The notes under the pieces: model-generated
The model's database searches: none
Told to the model about the DNA's origin: nothing
What the model saw: the letters and a program-made list of their open reading frames with translations, nothing else
Made by a program: the position numbers and the translations under genes
Shown here: in pieces, positions 53,797 to 61,851 of the stretch
How the letters are laid out: every line of letters begins with the position of its first letter
How positions within the stretch are numbered: position 1 is the stretch's first letter
Source of the DNA: Anderseniella sp963700895
Lineage (GTDB): Bacteria; Pseudomonadota; Alphaproteobacteria; Rhizobiales; Aestuariivirgaceae
Direction of reading: 5' to 3'
NCBI GenBank assembly: GCA_963700895.1
Contig: CAVOZI010000010.1
Location: forward strand, 1-64,000
DNA length: 64,000 bases

Positions 53797-53993
53797 GGCC
53801 GGCGTCGACTGGCTGTTCGGCGGCGACGGCAATGACTTGCTGGTCGGCGGCGGTGACACCGACGTGCTGTTTGGCAATGACGGCGACGACCGGCTGCAGG
53901 GCGGCGAGGTTGGCGACTCGCTCGACGGCGGGGCCGGCAATGACATCCTCGACGGCGGCGAAGGCGTTGACGTACTCTACGGCGACACCGGCG
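53419..53993 (+). repeat. 162-nt (54-residue, six-nonapeptide) RTX super-repeat
   Basis: RTX nonapeptides here repeat in blocks of six: GDSLDG, ND-x-LHG, VDWLYG, ND-x-LYG, TDALFG, D-x-LYG. The GACTCx codons of GDSLDG lie at 53431, 53593, 53755 and 53915. The spacings are 162, 162 and 160 nt. The last, two bases short, marks the frameshift near 53790. Confidence 0.85.
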
Positions 53994-54322
53994 CGGACAT
54001 CTTCTTCGTGTTCAACCAGGCCCAGGGCGGCGACGTCATCCGCGACTTCTTCACCGGCGAGGACAGGCTCTATGTTGACCCGCTCGGCATGGGGTTGGAC
54101 GCCTCATACTCGGGCCAGATCTCGGCCAGCATGTTCTCCTCCGGCGAAGGCTTGCCGGCCACGCTGGGCACCGGACCGCAGTTCTATCTCGAGACCGGCG
54201 GCCAGGGCCTGTGGTTCGACCCCACCGGCGAAGGCACCGGCGACATGTTCATCGTCGCAGGCTTCAAGACCGGTGTCCCGCAATGGTCGGACATCTGGTT
54301 CGAGAATCCTTGGCTGACATAA
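53792..54322 (+). pseudogene. Giant RTX gene, C-terminal fragment with T1SS-like tail
   Basis: The reading frame continues from the frameshift as GEAGVDWLFGGDGNDLLVGG, with eight more nonapeptides, then the non-repetitive end DIFFVFNQAQGGDVIRDFF...DIWFENPWLT. The FxFxxAxGGDxIxDF pattern followed by an aromatic- and hydroxyl-rich tail is typical of type I secretion substrates. Without correction of the frameshift it would not be attached to the repeats. It stops at TAA 54320-54322. Confidence 0.8.
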
Positions 54323-54448
54323 AATCTGTAGTTGAGCTTACCTAAGATAAAGTATCGCAACCCATGGTGGGCAATTCATCCCCACTCTGTTAACTCCCCC
54401 AGACCCTTCAGCCAGACGTAAGCCAGCAGTCAACGGGGCGGGAAAATC

Positions 54449-55576
54449 ATGAAACATCGTTGCCTCGTCGCGTTCGGAACGCGGCCGGAAGCAATCAAGA
54501 TGGCACCCCTCATCCACGCATTGCGCCGCTCGCCTGCCGTGGACCCGGTCGTGTGTGTGACGGCGCAGCATCGCGAGATGCTGGATTCGGTGCTCGACCT
54601 GTTCGACATCAAGCCCGACCGCGATCTTTCCATCATGCGGCCGGACCAGTCCCTCAACGCCCTGCTGGCGCGCGCAATCGCCTCGCTCGACGAGGCCATG
54701 GCCGAAATCAGGCCGGACCTGGTGCTGGTGCAAGGCGACACTGCCACCGCACTGGCGGGCGCCATTGCCGCCTTCATGCGCCGCGTACCGGTCGGGCATG
54801 TTGAGGCGGGCTTGCGCACTGGCTCGCTGGACCACCCCTGGCCGGAAGAGGCAAACCGGCGGATGATCTCCGTGGTGACCACGCGGCATTACGCACCCAC
54901 GCAATCGTCTGTCGACAACCTGCTGCGCGAGGGCACCGACCCCGCCACCGTGCTCAACACCGGCAACACCGTCATCGATGCCCTGCTGTCGATATCGGCG
55001 CGGCTGGACGAGGACAGCAACTGGGCGCGTGAAGTTGCGTCGAAGTTGCCAGCGGTCAGACCGGACAAGCGCCTTATCCTGGTCACCGGCCACCGCCGCG
55101 AGAGTTTCGGTGAGGGCTTCGAAAACATCTGCAAGGCACTTGCACGGATTTTGGAGCGTCCGGATGTCGAGATCGTCTATCCGGTCCACCTCAATCCCAA
55201 CGTTCAGACCATCGTGCACGAACGGCTGGCGCGCTTGGGGAACGTCCAACTCATACCGCCGGTAGACTATGCGACGATCGTGATGTTGATGAAGCGGGCC
55301 CACCTAATCCTGACCGATTCCGGCGGCATCCAGGAAGAAGCACCTGCACTGGGCAAGCCGGTGCTTGTCATGCGCCAGACCAGCGAGCGCATGGAGGCGG
55401 TGGCAGCTGGTGTCGCCGAACTCGTCTCGACAGACCCCGAACGCATCGTCCGCGCCACGTATCGCTTGCTCGATGACGCCGCCCACTACAAGGCCATGGC
55501 CAATGCCGTCAGCCCGTTCGGTGACGGCAAGGCCAGCGAACGCATCGTCGCCGATATCGAGCAGATGTTCGCCTGA
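54449..55576 (+). CDS. wecB: UDP-N-acetylglucosamine 2-epimerase (non-hydrolysing)
   Basis: This 375-residue enzyme interconverts UDP-GlcNAc and UDP-ManNAc, giving ManNAc units for surface polysaccharide. Motifs include FGTRPEAIKMAPLI at the N-terminus, VQGDTATALAGA, HVEAGLRTGSLDHPWPEEANR, VTGHRRESFG and TDSGGIQEEAP with the UDP-binding Ser/Gly/Glu. Length is normal. GGGAAAA precedes the ATG weakly. It is convergent with the polysaccharide-type operon on the minus strand and 126 bases after the RTX gene. WecC or a ManNAc transferase is not in the window, but the neighbouring GT2 enzyme suggests the product is used for exopolysaccharide. Confidence 0.95.
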   Translation: MKHRCLVAFGTRPEAIKMAPLIHALRRSPAVDPVVCVTAQHREMLDSVLDLFDIKPDRDLSIMRPDQSLNALLARAIASLDEAMAEIRPDLVLVQGDTATALAGAIAAFMRRVPVGHVEAGLRTGSLDHPWPEEANRRMISVVTTRHYAPTQSSVDNLLREGTDPATVLNTGNTVIDALLSISARLDEDSNWAREVASKLPAVRPDKRLILVTGHRRESFGEGFENICKALARILERPDVEIVYPVHLNPNVQTIVHERLARLGNVQLIPPVDYATIVMLMKRAHLILTDSGGIQEEAPALGKPVLVMRQTSERMEAVAAGVAELVSTDPERIVRATYRLLDDAAHYKAMANAVSPFGDGKASERIVADIEQMFA

Positions 55577-55585
55577 CCAGCCGTC

Positions 55586-56203
55586 TCAGCGCGACGACAC
55601 GAACAGCTTGCAGGCCATCATCAAGTGGATGCCGAAAGCGGCGAACGCATAGGTCACGAACAGCGCAAACATGCCGCTCGCCCCCGGCATCGCCGGCAGC
55701 AGCAATCCCAGCGCCGTGAATGCGAGCACCTTGACGGTAAACGAGCCTGCAACCGACACCATGAAGGCAACAGGATCATAGTCCTTGATGAGCACCATCA
55801 CCAGGAAGGTGAACATCAGGATGTACGAGAAGGTGTTCACGGTTCTGGAATAGACCTTCGACATGTTGTAGGCCTCGAGCCCGAACACCAGGTCGAAAGA
55901 CGCGCAAACCACCATCAGGCCCGACAGGAACATAGCGAACGGCGCATAGTTGGAGGCTGAAGCGCGGAACCTGAACCAGACGTAGGTCAGCAGGCCAAGC
56001 AGCATGAAGGCCAGTATCGTAGCCCTGTTGTCCGCAACCGGCTCCGCCAGCTGGCAATTCACTCCAACAACTTCACTCACACAATCCAGTCCGGCGAATT
56101 GTTGCGACAGCCGGGCCATGCCAAGGTCACTCAGCATCGCCACAATGGTGGTTGTCGCCACGAAAGTGGTGCTGAGCAGGATGCGCGGAACATCAAGCCG
56201 CAT
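55586..56203 (-). CDS. Inner-membrane protein of the polysaccharide operon
   Basis: This 205-residue protein has about five membrane helices (LLSTTFVATTTIVAML, ATILAFMLLGLLTYVWF, FAMFLSGLMVVCASF, FSYILMFTFLVMVLI, FALFVTYAFAAFGIHLM). A short loop between helices 1 and 2 holds two cysteines (DCVSEVVGVNCQLAEPV) that could form a periplasmic disulfide. I do not recognise the family. The start ATG 56203 lies inside the end of the polymer-forming gene (11-base overlap), so it is the last gene of a four-gene operon with a glycosyltransferase and an outer-membrane protein. A role in export or anchoring of the polymer is inferred from context only. Confidence 0.72.
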   Translation of the reverse strand: MRLDVPRILLSTTFVATTTIVAMLSDLGMARLSQQFAGLDCVSEVVGVNCQLAEPVADNRATILAFMLLGLLTYVWFRFRASASNYAPFAMFLSGLMVVCASFDLVFGLEAYNMSKVYSRTVNTFSYILMFTFLVMVLIKDYDPVAFMVSVAGSFTVKVLAFTALGLLLPAMPGASGMFALFVTYAFAAFGIHLMMACKLFVSSR

Positions 56204-57224
56204 GCCGCAGTCCCTCCTGCTCGCTGGCAACCAGCGTGCCGCTGCCGGCAACGATACCCTTGAGTCGAAGCTGCCGCGCCACGACGCACACGGCATGGCG
56301 CTGGGGATGACCGGCCACCAGAAAACTGCTCGAACGCAATTGTCCCTTGACCACTACATCCGACATGAACACGCAGCCTTCCGGCGCGTCCAGGTCGCCG
56401 TTAACCACCACCGGTCCGAGAAACACCACCGGCCCGGTGAGCTTCATCGAACCATAGATCTTCACCGCACCGTGAATGGTCACATCCCGACCGATCACGA
56501 TGTCGCCGCCACAGACGATATTCTCGGTAATGATCGAGAGGCTGGCAATTTCATTGGTGGACCGGCTGCCCATGTGCCGGGCCTGATCCGCGCTGTAGCG
56601 GCGGAACCCGAAGGCCTTCTGTGCAACGGCGGGGATCGGTTGCATGTTGAACCGGTAGGAAAAGCCCGACACGCGGGTGACGCGGATATCGGGGCAAAGT
56701 ATCTCCACATCCCCATTGGCCAGCAGGCCGTCGGCTTCAATGCGCGAGGCCTGAACCCGCAGGTTGCCGCGGGCAACGATCATTCGCGACTGGATGCCGG
56801 CAGCACCCGTGACCGATACATCGGCGCCATAGACGTAAGGCACCTGTCCCACCCGCTCCAGCGTCACGTCATGGGCTGACGCGATGGAGATTTCCTCGTC
56901 CGGTGACTGCGTTTGCAGCCGTAGCGGGTTCATCGCAATGGCCACGTTCAACAGCCGGTCGGAGAGTTGCAGCTTGGTAAGTTGCACCGACGCATCCGGA
57001 CGGTTGCCCGCGGGAGGAACCGGCAACTTCGCCATCTGCCGCTTCAGGAACTGGTGGTGGAACTCCGGGTTGAAACAGACCGGATCATCGAGATTGAATG
57101 CCAGCAAGGTGTCGCGGCTGCCATAGCGATGCCCGTATACGGCGTAGGCCAGCAACACGGCACTTGCCAGGCAAAGGATATAGAGGGCCGGTTGCAACCC
57201 CGAAATGATCTCGAAGAACAGCAT
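56193..57224 (-). CDS. Membrane-anchored bactofilin-like polymer-forming protein
   Basis: This 343-residue protein has one N-terminal membrane helix (LQPALYILCLASAVLLAYAVYG). A linker follows, and then a C-terminal half with beta-helix-like repeats of short hydrophobic strands and glycines (GDIVIGRDVTIHGAVKIYGSMKLTGPVVFLGPVVVNGDLDAP). That pattern resembles bactofilin/polymer-forming cytoskeletal domains (DUF583). In the middle, ADVSVTGAAGIQSRMIVARGNLRV suggests a second solenoid stretch. It overlaps the next gene by 11 bases and follows the GT2 gene by eight. It may scaffold the polysaccharide synthase at the inner membrane. The family call rests on repeat pattern only. Confidence 0.68.
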   Translation of the reverse strand: MLFFEIISGLQPALYILCLASAVLLAYAVYGHRYGSRDTLLAFNLDDPVCFNPEFHHQFLKRQMAKLPVPPAGNRPDASVQLTKLQLSDRLLNVAIAMNPLRLQTQSPDEEISIASAHDVTLERVGQVPYVYGADVSVTGAAGIQSRMIVARGNLRVQASRIEADGLLANGDVEILCPDIRVTRVSGFSYRFNMQPIPAVAQKAFGFRRYSADQARHMGSRSTNEIASLSIITENIVCGGDIVIGRDVTIHGAVKIYGSMKLTGPVVFLGPVVVNGDLDAPEGCVFMSDVVVKGQLRSSSFLVAGHPQRHAVCVVARQLRLKGIVAGSGTLVASEQEGLRHAA

Positions 57225-57232
57225 CAGCCCCC

Positions 57233-58513
57233 CTACGGCGTCCTGAAGCGGACGGTCTTGTCCCAGAGCATGCGGCTGCCGGCAAGCTTGTGGACGACGT
57301 TCATGTAGAAGGCCGAAACCGCCGCCAGCATCGAGATGCTCGACGACATGAATATGAAGGGCAGGGACAGGACCGATTCCGACTGGCCGTCCTTGTGCGC
57401 GCCCACCATGATCTGGAAGTAGGGGGAGAAATTGCCGAACCCGATCATGAATGACAGGGCCGGCACCACCGACAGGTTGAATGGCGGATAGCTGAAGAAC
57501 AGCGGATAGAAAAGCGACAGCACGAGACAGACGATCGACAGCACCGGGAACACGTAGAACAGCAGGACGAGGGCCGCATCAAGCCGCCGGATCAGCGGTT
57601 GCCTCGTGCAGGCAAGGACCTTGAAGAAGTAGCGGAACAGGCATTCGTTGTGCCCGTAAGCCCAGCGGCGGACCTGCTTCATGCGGGTCGGCCATTGCTC
57701 GGGGCTCTCTTCGTAGCATGCCGCGTGGTTGAGATATTCCACCGTCCAGCCGTTGAGAAACAGCCGGTAGGTCAGGTCGGTGTCCTCGGCCAGAACGTCC
57801 TTGCGCCAGCCACCTACCTGGTTCAAGGCGGCCAACCTCACAGCGCCACAGGTGCCGCCGAACTGCGGCAGGAAATTGAGCAGCGACCGGGCCTGCTGGT
57901 CGACGACATAGCCGCCGCGGCGCTCGAGGTCGATCAGCCTGGTCAGCATGTTGGTGTTGGTATTGTAAGGCACCACCCGTCCCATCGTCGCGCCAATCTC
58001 GGGATCAATGAAAGGAGCAACCAGCTGCTTGATCAACGACGGTTCAGGCAGGTAGTCGGCATCGAAGAAGACCACAGTTTCCGACTCGAGGGTGGCAATC
58101 ACTTCCTTGATGGCGGCGGGCTTGCCCGGCTCTGCACCTGGTTCGCGGTTATAGGCCCGGAAGCGGCGGTCCCGCGCTGCCCATTCAGCGGCAATGCGTC
58201 CGGTGGCATCCATTGACCGGTCGTTGATCACCATGAAGGCGATCCGCTCGGCCGGGTAGTCGATCTTCGACATCGCCTTTAGACAACCGCCGATGACTTT
58301 CTCTTCGTTGTGCGCCGGGATGAGGATGGTCACCGTCGGCCATTCAGACAGTTCCAGCTCCGCGTAGGCTGAACGGCGGGAAGTGAACAGCATGAACACC
58401 GACAGGACGAGCTGCCGCAAAACAAACAATGCAGTTACCAGCGTGGTCAGTGCGAACACGCCGAGAAACAGGCCTGCGGCCAACAGTTCGCCGATGTTCG
58501 AGACCGCACTCAA
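57233..58513 (-). CDS. Processive GT2-family glycosyltransferase (PgaC/cellulose-synthase-like)
   Basis: This 426-residue membrane enzyme has an N-terminal helix, a cytosolic GT2 domain (about 55-300) and three or four C-terminal helices. The D,D,D,QxxRW pattern of processive beta-glycan synthases is visible: MVINDRSMD, FFDADYLPE, AEDTDLTYRL and QVRRWAYG. It should polymerise a hexose or HexNAc from a nucleotide sugar and extrude it. A TTG at 58513 is the likely start. It is the second gene of the operon: an outer-membrane barrel upstream and a bactofilin-like and a membrane protein downstream suggest a complete export line. With wecB adjacent, GlcNAc- or ManNAc-containing polymer is plausible. 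Confidence 0.88.
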   Translation of the reverse strand: MSAVSNIGELLAAGLFLGVFALTTLVTALFVLRQLVLSVFMLFTSRRSAYAELELSEWPTVTILIPAHNEEKVIGGCLKAMSKIDYPAERIAFMVINDRSMDATGRIAAEWAARDRRFRAYNREPGAEPGKPAAIKEVIATLESETVVFFDADYLPEPSLIKQLVAPFIDPEIGATMGRVVPYNTNTNMLTRLIDLERRGGYVVDQQARSLLNFLPQFGGTCGAVRLAALNQVGGWRKDVLAEDTDLTYRLFLNGWTVEYLNHAACYEESPEQWPTRMKQVRRWAYGHNECLFRYFFKVLACTRQPLIRRLDAALVLLFYVFPVLSIVCLVLSLFYPLFFSYPPFNLSVVPALSFMIGFGNFSPYFQIMVGAHKDGQSESVLSLPFIFMSSSISMLAAVSAFYMNVVHKLAGSRMLWDKTVRFRTP

Positions 58514-58554
58514 CTACAGATACTCCCTGTCTGCTGCCTTTTCGGCCGGCGCCA

Positions 58555-59430
58555 TCAAAACGCGTACTTGATCCCGGCAAAGCCTCCGGCGAGGTCATAG
58601 AAATCTGTCCAGAGATATTCACCGCGCACGAACACCTCGACATCAGGAGACAGGTACATCGAGGCCGAAGGGCGCACGCCCACATAGTCGTTGCGCACGC
58701 CGATCGAGGCTAAGCCAAGCTCGTTGTCGTAGGCCGAGGAACCGACAACCGCGCCAAGCCCCATCGACATGTAGCGCGGCCGCACGTGGAGCACTGAAGC
58801 ACCAGCCTCCCAGCCAACATTATCGCCCGGCGTGACATAATTGACCGCTCCGCTGAGGCTGCCGACGATGTACGACCCGTCCTGAAAAGGCGCGAAGTAC
58901 TTGTTGAGCGTTGCCTGCCCCTGCACTTCCTCGACGCCATTGCGATAACTGCGATAGATCAGTTCGGGCACCACCACCACGCCCGCCTGCGGCCCGAAGT
59001 CCACCGTTGCGCTGCCGTTGATGTATAGCTCCGGCAGAATGCCATCATTGTCAGTGCTGGTGCCGGCCATGAGCTTCATCCGCGTCGAGGGCGTGATCGC
59101 GTAGGATAGACCTGCAGCAAAAAATGCTGCTTCTTCTTCACGCTGGACGTAGGAGGTGTCGACGTGGACACCGAAACCCTCCTCCTCGTAAAGGCTGCCC
59201 TGCAGGGCGACGAAGCCACGGTCACTGAACCCGCTGTCCACCGCATAGGCCCCGCCGGAGAGCTGGATATCGCCCTTGAGCGGGCTTGCCGGAGCCGCAG
59301 CCAGCACCTCTTCACCGGCTGGCGGCGCCGGTGGCGGAGGCAGCAGGTCGGCGGCCATCGACAGCCGGCTCGATGCCAGAATGATCGTTAGGCCAGCAAG
59401 AGCGAGGACACTCTTTCGAGGGGTATTCAT
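58555..59430 (-). CDS. Outer-membrane beta-barrel protein
   Basis: This 291-residue precursor has a Sec signal peptide (about 1-26, ending SRLSMAA) and a Pro-rich linker (DLLPPPPAPPAGEE). Some 12-14 alternating amphipathic strands follow, ending in aromatic GGFAGIKYAF, a C-terminal Phe suited to BAM insertion. Strands such as DIQLSGGAYAVDSGF, SDRGFVALQGSLY and FVRGEYLWTDFYD are typical. It is the first gene of the polysaccharide operon, and the glycosyltransferase start lies 41 bases after its stop. It may be the outer-membrane pore or an accessory barrel (YaiO-like). The exact family is not certain. Confidence 0.78.
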   Translation of the reverse strand: MNTPRKSVLALAGLTIILASSRLSMAADLLPPPPAPPAGEEVLAAAPASPLKGDIQLSGGAYAVDSGFSDRGFVALQGSLYEEEGFGVHVDTSYVQREEEAAFFAAGLSYAITPSTRMKLMAGTSTDNDGILPELYINGSATVDFGPQAGVVVVPELIYRSYRNGVEEVQGQATLNKYFAPFQDGSYIVGSLSGAVNYVTPGDNVGWEAGASVLHVRPRYMSMGLGAVVGSSAYDNELGLASIGVRNDYVGVRPSASMYLSPDVEVFVRGEYLWTDFYDLAGGFAGIKYAF

Positions 59431-59524
59431 AACATGTCCGTCCGCGTCAGGAAGAGGGGTCTGGTCTTTTGTTTTAGGCTGGACAGACTGAAAGTTTGGT
59501 TAATGGAAGCCTAGCGGCCCACCC

Positions 59525-60205
59525 TCAATCACCCCAGGACCCCACCCAGGTGGTGATCTCGTCGACCGTGGCACGCTCTGTACGCAGCTGGTTGATCGGG
59601 GCATTGCGATCCATGTAGCCGAGCCCAATACCGCAGAACAGCATCCACTCGGCGGGTGGATTGAGATGATCGGCGATGGTCTGGTGCCACTGGGCCCAGG
59701 CCTCCTGTGCGCAGGTATGCAGGCCATGATCGCGGGCCGCCAGCATCAGGCTTTGCAGGAACATTCCCATGTCGGACCACTGCGGCGGACCCATCTCACG
59801 GTCGATGTAGGCAAACAGCCCAACCGGCGCGCCGAACAGCTTGAAGTTCTGCCGGAACTGGGCCAGGCGCCCTGGCTTGTCGTCCCGTGTAACCCCGATG
59901 GTCGCATAGAGGTCCTCACCACACTTGAAGCGCCGGGACTTGTAAGGGTCCTTGAGGTCCGGCGGATAGACGCAATACTCGGTTGGCTCACCACGCGGTG
60001 TCACCTCCATCTTGCATGCCACATCATCGAGCAATGCTTCCAGCGCATCACCTGTCACGGCGTAGAGGTGCCAGGGTTGCAGGTTGCCACCCGAAGGCGC
60101 CCATCGGGCCTTGTCGATAATGTTCCTGACCGTGTCGACCGGGACCGGATCGGGCAGGAATTTCCGGCAACTGATGCGGGACAGCAGCGCGTCGGCAACA
60201 GGCAT
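59525..60205 (-). CDS. Nitroreductase family oxidoreductase
   Basis: This 226-residue FMN-dependent NAD(P)H oxidoreductase has the family N-terminus SRISCRKFLPDPV, WAPSGGNLQPWHLYAV for FMN binding, and a C-terminal GIGLGYMDRNAPINQLRTERA motif. Such enzymes reduce nitro groups, quinones or similar acceptors, but real substrates are usually unknown. I chose ATG 60205: GGAGG lies 5-6 bases upstream, while the longer frame adds an unlikely Arg/His-rich stretch. No operon partner is seen. It lies 94 bases from the upstream region of the outer-membrane barrel gene. Confidence 0.9.
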   Translation of the reverse strand: MPVADALLSRISCRKFLPDPVPVDTVRNIIDKARWAPSGGNLQPWHLYAVTGDALEALLDDVACKMEVTPRGEPTEYCVYPPDLKDPYKSRRFKCGEDLYATIGVTRDDKPGRLAQFRQNFKLFGAPVGLFAYIDREMGPPQWSDMGMFLQSLMLAARDHGLHTCAQEAWAQWHQTIADHLNPPAEWMLFCGIGLGYMDRNAPINQLRTERATVDEITTWVGSWGD

Positions 60206-60520
60206 CCAGACCTCCAAGTTTATACAGTTGGCGAGAGACCCCAGCTTAGGGCCCTGTCCCGTGGCAGCGCAATGACGAGGCTGGCGGTGGTGCGTCGCAT
60301 CGGTGGGCAGCTGCCTGGTCCGGAATCGCTTCATGACGGTGTTGTAATGGCGCCATCTTGACCAGTCCCTGCTGCACAGGGCGGAGGCACTTGCGCCGAT
60401 CGACCCGGGCTGGCATTAAGGTTATCCACAGGTTGTGCATGGCTCAGCTGATCTGGCTTGGCATGGTACGGCCGGGCAGTGAATACTCAGCACCGAGGGC
60501 AACGGGCGGCACGGGATATC
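60206..60520. other. Intergenic region with one DnaA-box-like site
   Basis: This 315-base gap separates the divergent nitroreductase and small HTH genes. TTATCCACA at 60422-60430 matches the consensus DnaA box exactly. I see no second box or AT-rich unwinding element, so one site is compatible with chance. No gene is seen. Confidence 0.4.
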
Positions 60521-60967
60521 ATGTCAGGCAGACTCACCCTGGGCGAGGCGGCAAGGAAGAGCGGCATCGGTCTTGACAGCCTGATGAAGGCCATCCGCGC
60601 CGGTACCATCGCGGCATCAAGGTGCGAGCAGGACGGCTATGTGATCCTGCATCGCGATCTTGATCGTTTCCTCGCGCAGCGCACCCGGGAGGCTGGTGGC
60701 CGTGTGCCCCCTCCACCAAGACAGGCGCCCCTGCCGCGCAACGGTCACACCGACCTGCCGGCATCGATCAGCCGGGTACGTGAAGCCTTCGGGGCCGCAC
60801 CTCCACCACCCCCCGAGCCACCAACACCTGAACCTGCGGCCCCTGCGGCCCGCAGCCTGGACCACTGGTGCGAGACCTACCTGATCGAGCTGCGCAAGGT
60901 CGACTGGTACCTGCGCAAGCTGGAAGCTGACGCTGCCTGGCTGGACGAGACCCTGACCAGGCGCTGA
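60521..60967 (+). CDS. Small MerR/excisionase-like HTH protein with Pro-rich linker
   Basis: This 148-residue protein begins with a winged helix-turn-helix of the MerR/excisionase type (LTLGEAARKSGIGLDSLMKAIRAGTI, then GYVILHRDLDRFL as wing). A Pro-rich linker (PPPPRQAPLPRNG, APPPPPEPPTPEP) and a C-terminal helical region with many charged residues (HWCETYLIELRKVDWYLRKLEADAAW) follow. The HTH suggests DNA binding, and the C-terminus may form a dimer. The start is ATG 60521 (MSGRLTLGEA). No phage or integron genes adjoin. Target and role are unknown. Confidence 0.65.
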   Translation: MSGRLTLGEAARKSGIGLDSLMKAIRAGTIAASRCEQDGYVILHRDLDRFLAQRTREAGGRVPPPPRQAPLPRNGHTDLPASISRVREAFGAAPPPPPEPPTPEPAAPAARSLDHWCETYLIELRKVDWYLRKLEADAAWLDETLTRR

Positions 60968-61042
60968 ACGGGCTGGTGCATCGTTAGCCATCCATTAACC
61001 ATCTCCTCCGCACACTGCGGATCGGGACGGAGGACGCAAGCG

Positions 61043-61306
61043 ATGGCAACATCATCGGCAGTATTGGCGCGCGCCGGGCTGGGTGTGCTGGCGGATAATG
61101 ATGACGCGCCGGCAACAGCAGGAATGCCGCTCGACCCTCGCGATCTGCCCGCACCGGCAGGCCGGGATCACCATGGTGACAGTACCGGCGATCTTGACCG
61201 GCTCCTGGCAGACCTTAAGGCGGAAGTCGAGAGACCGCTGCTGACGGCAATGATGCAGGACCTGCGCCTTGTGCTGCAGAGGCTCAGACTGCAGCAGCCC
61301 GGTTGA
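61043..61306 (+). CDS. Small hypothetical protein
   Basis: The 87-residue product has an Ala-rich start (MATSSAVLARAGLGVLADND), a Pro/Asp-rich middle and a C-terminal amphipathic helix (LDRLLADLKAEVERPLLTAMMQDLRLVLQRLRLQQ). GGAGG lies ten bases before the ATG. I do not recognise a family. It stands between the HTH gene and a cytochrome c gene on the same strand, 75 bases after the former and 44 before the latter. Confidence 0.5.
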   Translation: MATSSAVLARAGLGVLADNDDAPATAGMPLDPRDLPAPAGRDHHGDSTGDLDRLLADLKAEVERPLLTAMMQDLRLVLQRLRLQQPG

Positions 61307-61350
61307 CGAAGATCAAGGCGGGCAGCGCGCTGACGGGTCATTCTTGATTC

Positions 61351-61698
61351 ATGATCAACATCTACTTCAGGCACGCCGGTCTTTGCCTCGCCATCATCCT
61401 GGTCGCCGCGTTGCATGCCGGCCCGGCCAGGGCCCAAGGCAATGCCGACAAGGGCAAGGCATTTGTCGAGCGCAACTGTGCTCGCTGCCATGCCGTCGGG
61501 CTTGACGATGACAGTCACATGCCAGAAGCACCTGCACTGCGCTCCCTGCACACGAGATATCCGATCGACAGCCTGACTGAAGCTTTCGCCGAAGGCATCG
61601 TCACCGGTCACCCTGCAATGCCGCAGTTCGAACTCGACATGGATACGATTTCGGACATGCTGGCCTACATCAAGAGCCTGTCCGGCACGGGACAATGA
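61351..61698 (+). CDS. Small periplasmic c-type cytochrome
   Basis: This 115-residue precursor has a Sec signal peptide (about 1-28, cleaved after PARA) and one class I cytochrome c domain. The haem is attached by CARCH (NCARCHAVG). The Met ligand is in HPAMPQF, and the C-terminal helix DTISDMLAYIKSL packs against haem as usual. It moves electrons between periplasmic redox partners, which cannot be named. The start is ATG 61351. It follows the small hypothetical gene by 44 bases. Confidence 0.88.
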   Translation: MINIYFRHAGLCLAIILVAALHAGPARAQGNADKGKAFVERNCARCHAVGLDDDSHMPEAPALRSLHTRYPIDSLTEAFAEGIVTGHPAMPQFELDMDTISDMLAYIKSLSGTGQ

Positions 61699-61797
61699 TC
61701 CAATCCGGTCAGGGCCCGATCATGGAATGACGGTCTCGGACGCGCCCCTTTTTCGGGTGGCGAGGGGTGCGCTGTGCTTGGAGCTTGTTTTGCACGG

Positions 61798-61816
61798 ATA
61801 CAATCTATAATTGTAT
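61798..61816. promoter_or_regulatory. AT-rich 7-bp dyad, possible operator
   Basis: ATACAAT (61798-61804) and ATTGTAT (61810-61816) form a perfect 7-bp inverted repeat with a 5-base centre. It lies about 35 bases before a possible 39-residue ORF. No regulator can be assigned. Confidence 0.35.
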
Positions 61817-61851
61817 AAATACCGATCAATCCCCTTCTGAGATAGGTCGGC

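Larger units (their letters stand above)
44753..54322 (+). pseudogene. Giant VCBS/PA14/RTX secreted protein gene, disrupted by an IS and two frameshifts
   Basis: The locus once encoded one large, acidic, calcium-binding protein for type I secretion. The 5' end starts MSTITGDANPKLNSVAGTDA at 44753 and runs in frame to 44830, where an insertion sequence enters. Removing 44831-46694 plus one copy of the TAAGT repeat joins ...HTFIS to WANDNILDG in frame. Two further indels follow: one base lost near 47308 and two near 53790. Correcting these gives 7,704 nt, exactly 2,568 codons. The order is N-terminal RTX repeats, about 14 VCBS-type repeats with one PA14 domain, C-terminal RTX repeats, and a T1SS-like tail. 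Whether the two indels are real or assembly errors cannot be decided here. Confidence 0.8.

Noticed and set aside
49027..53946. Very long minus-strand open frames (667 and 828 codons) opposite the VCBS/RTX gene
   Set aside because: They are mirror products of the repetitive plus-strand gene: their repeats follow the VCBS period exactly and have no start signals.
53419..53993. Regular repeat that could be mistaken for a CRISPR array
   Set aside because: The repeats are in frame, protein-coding and lack unique spacers. The period comes from six RTX nonapeptides.
60422..60430. Perfect DnaA box as a sign of a replication origin
   Set aside because: Only one box, with no AT-rich unwinding region and no dnaA, dnaN, parAB or similar neighbours. 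One such 9-mer is expected by chance about every 130 kb on two strands.
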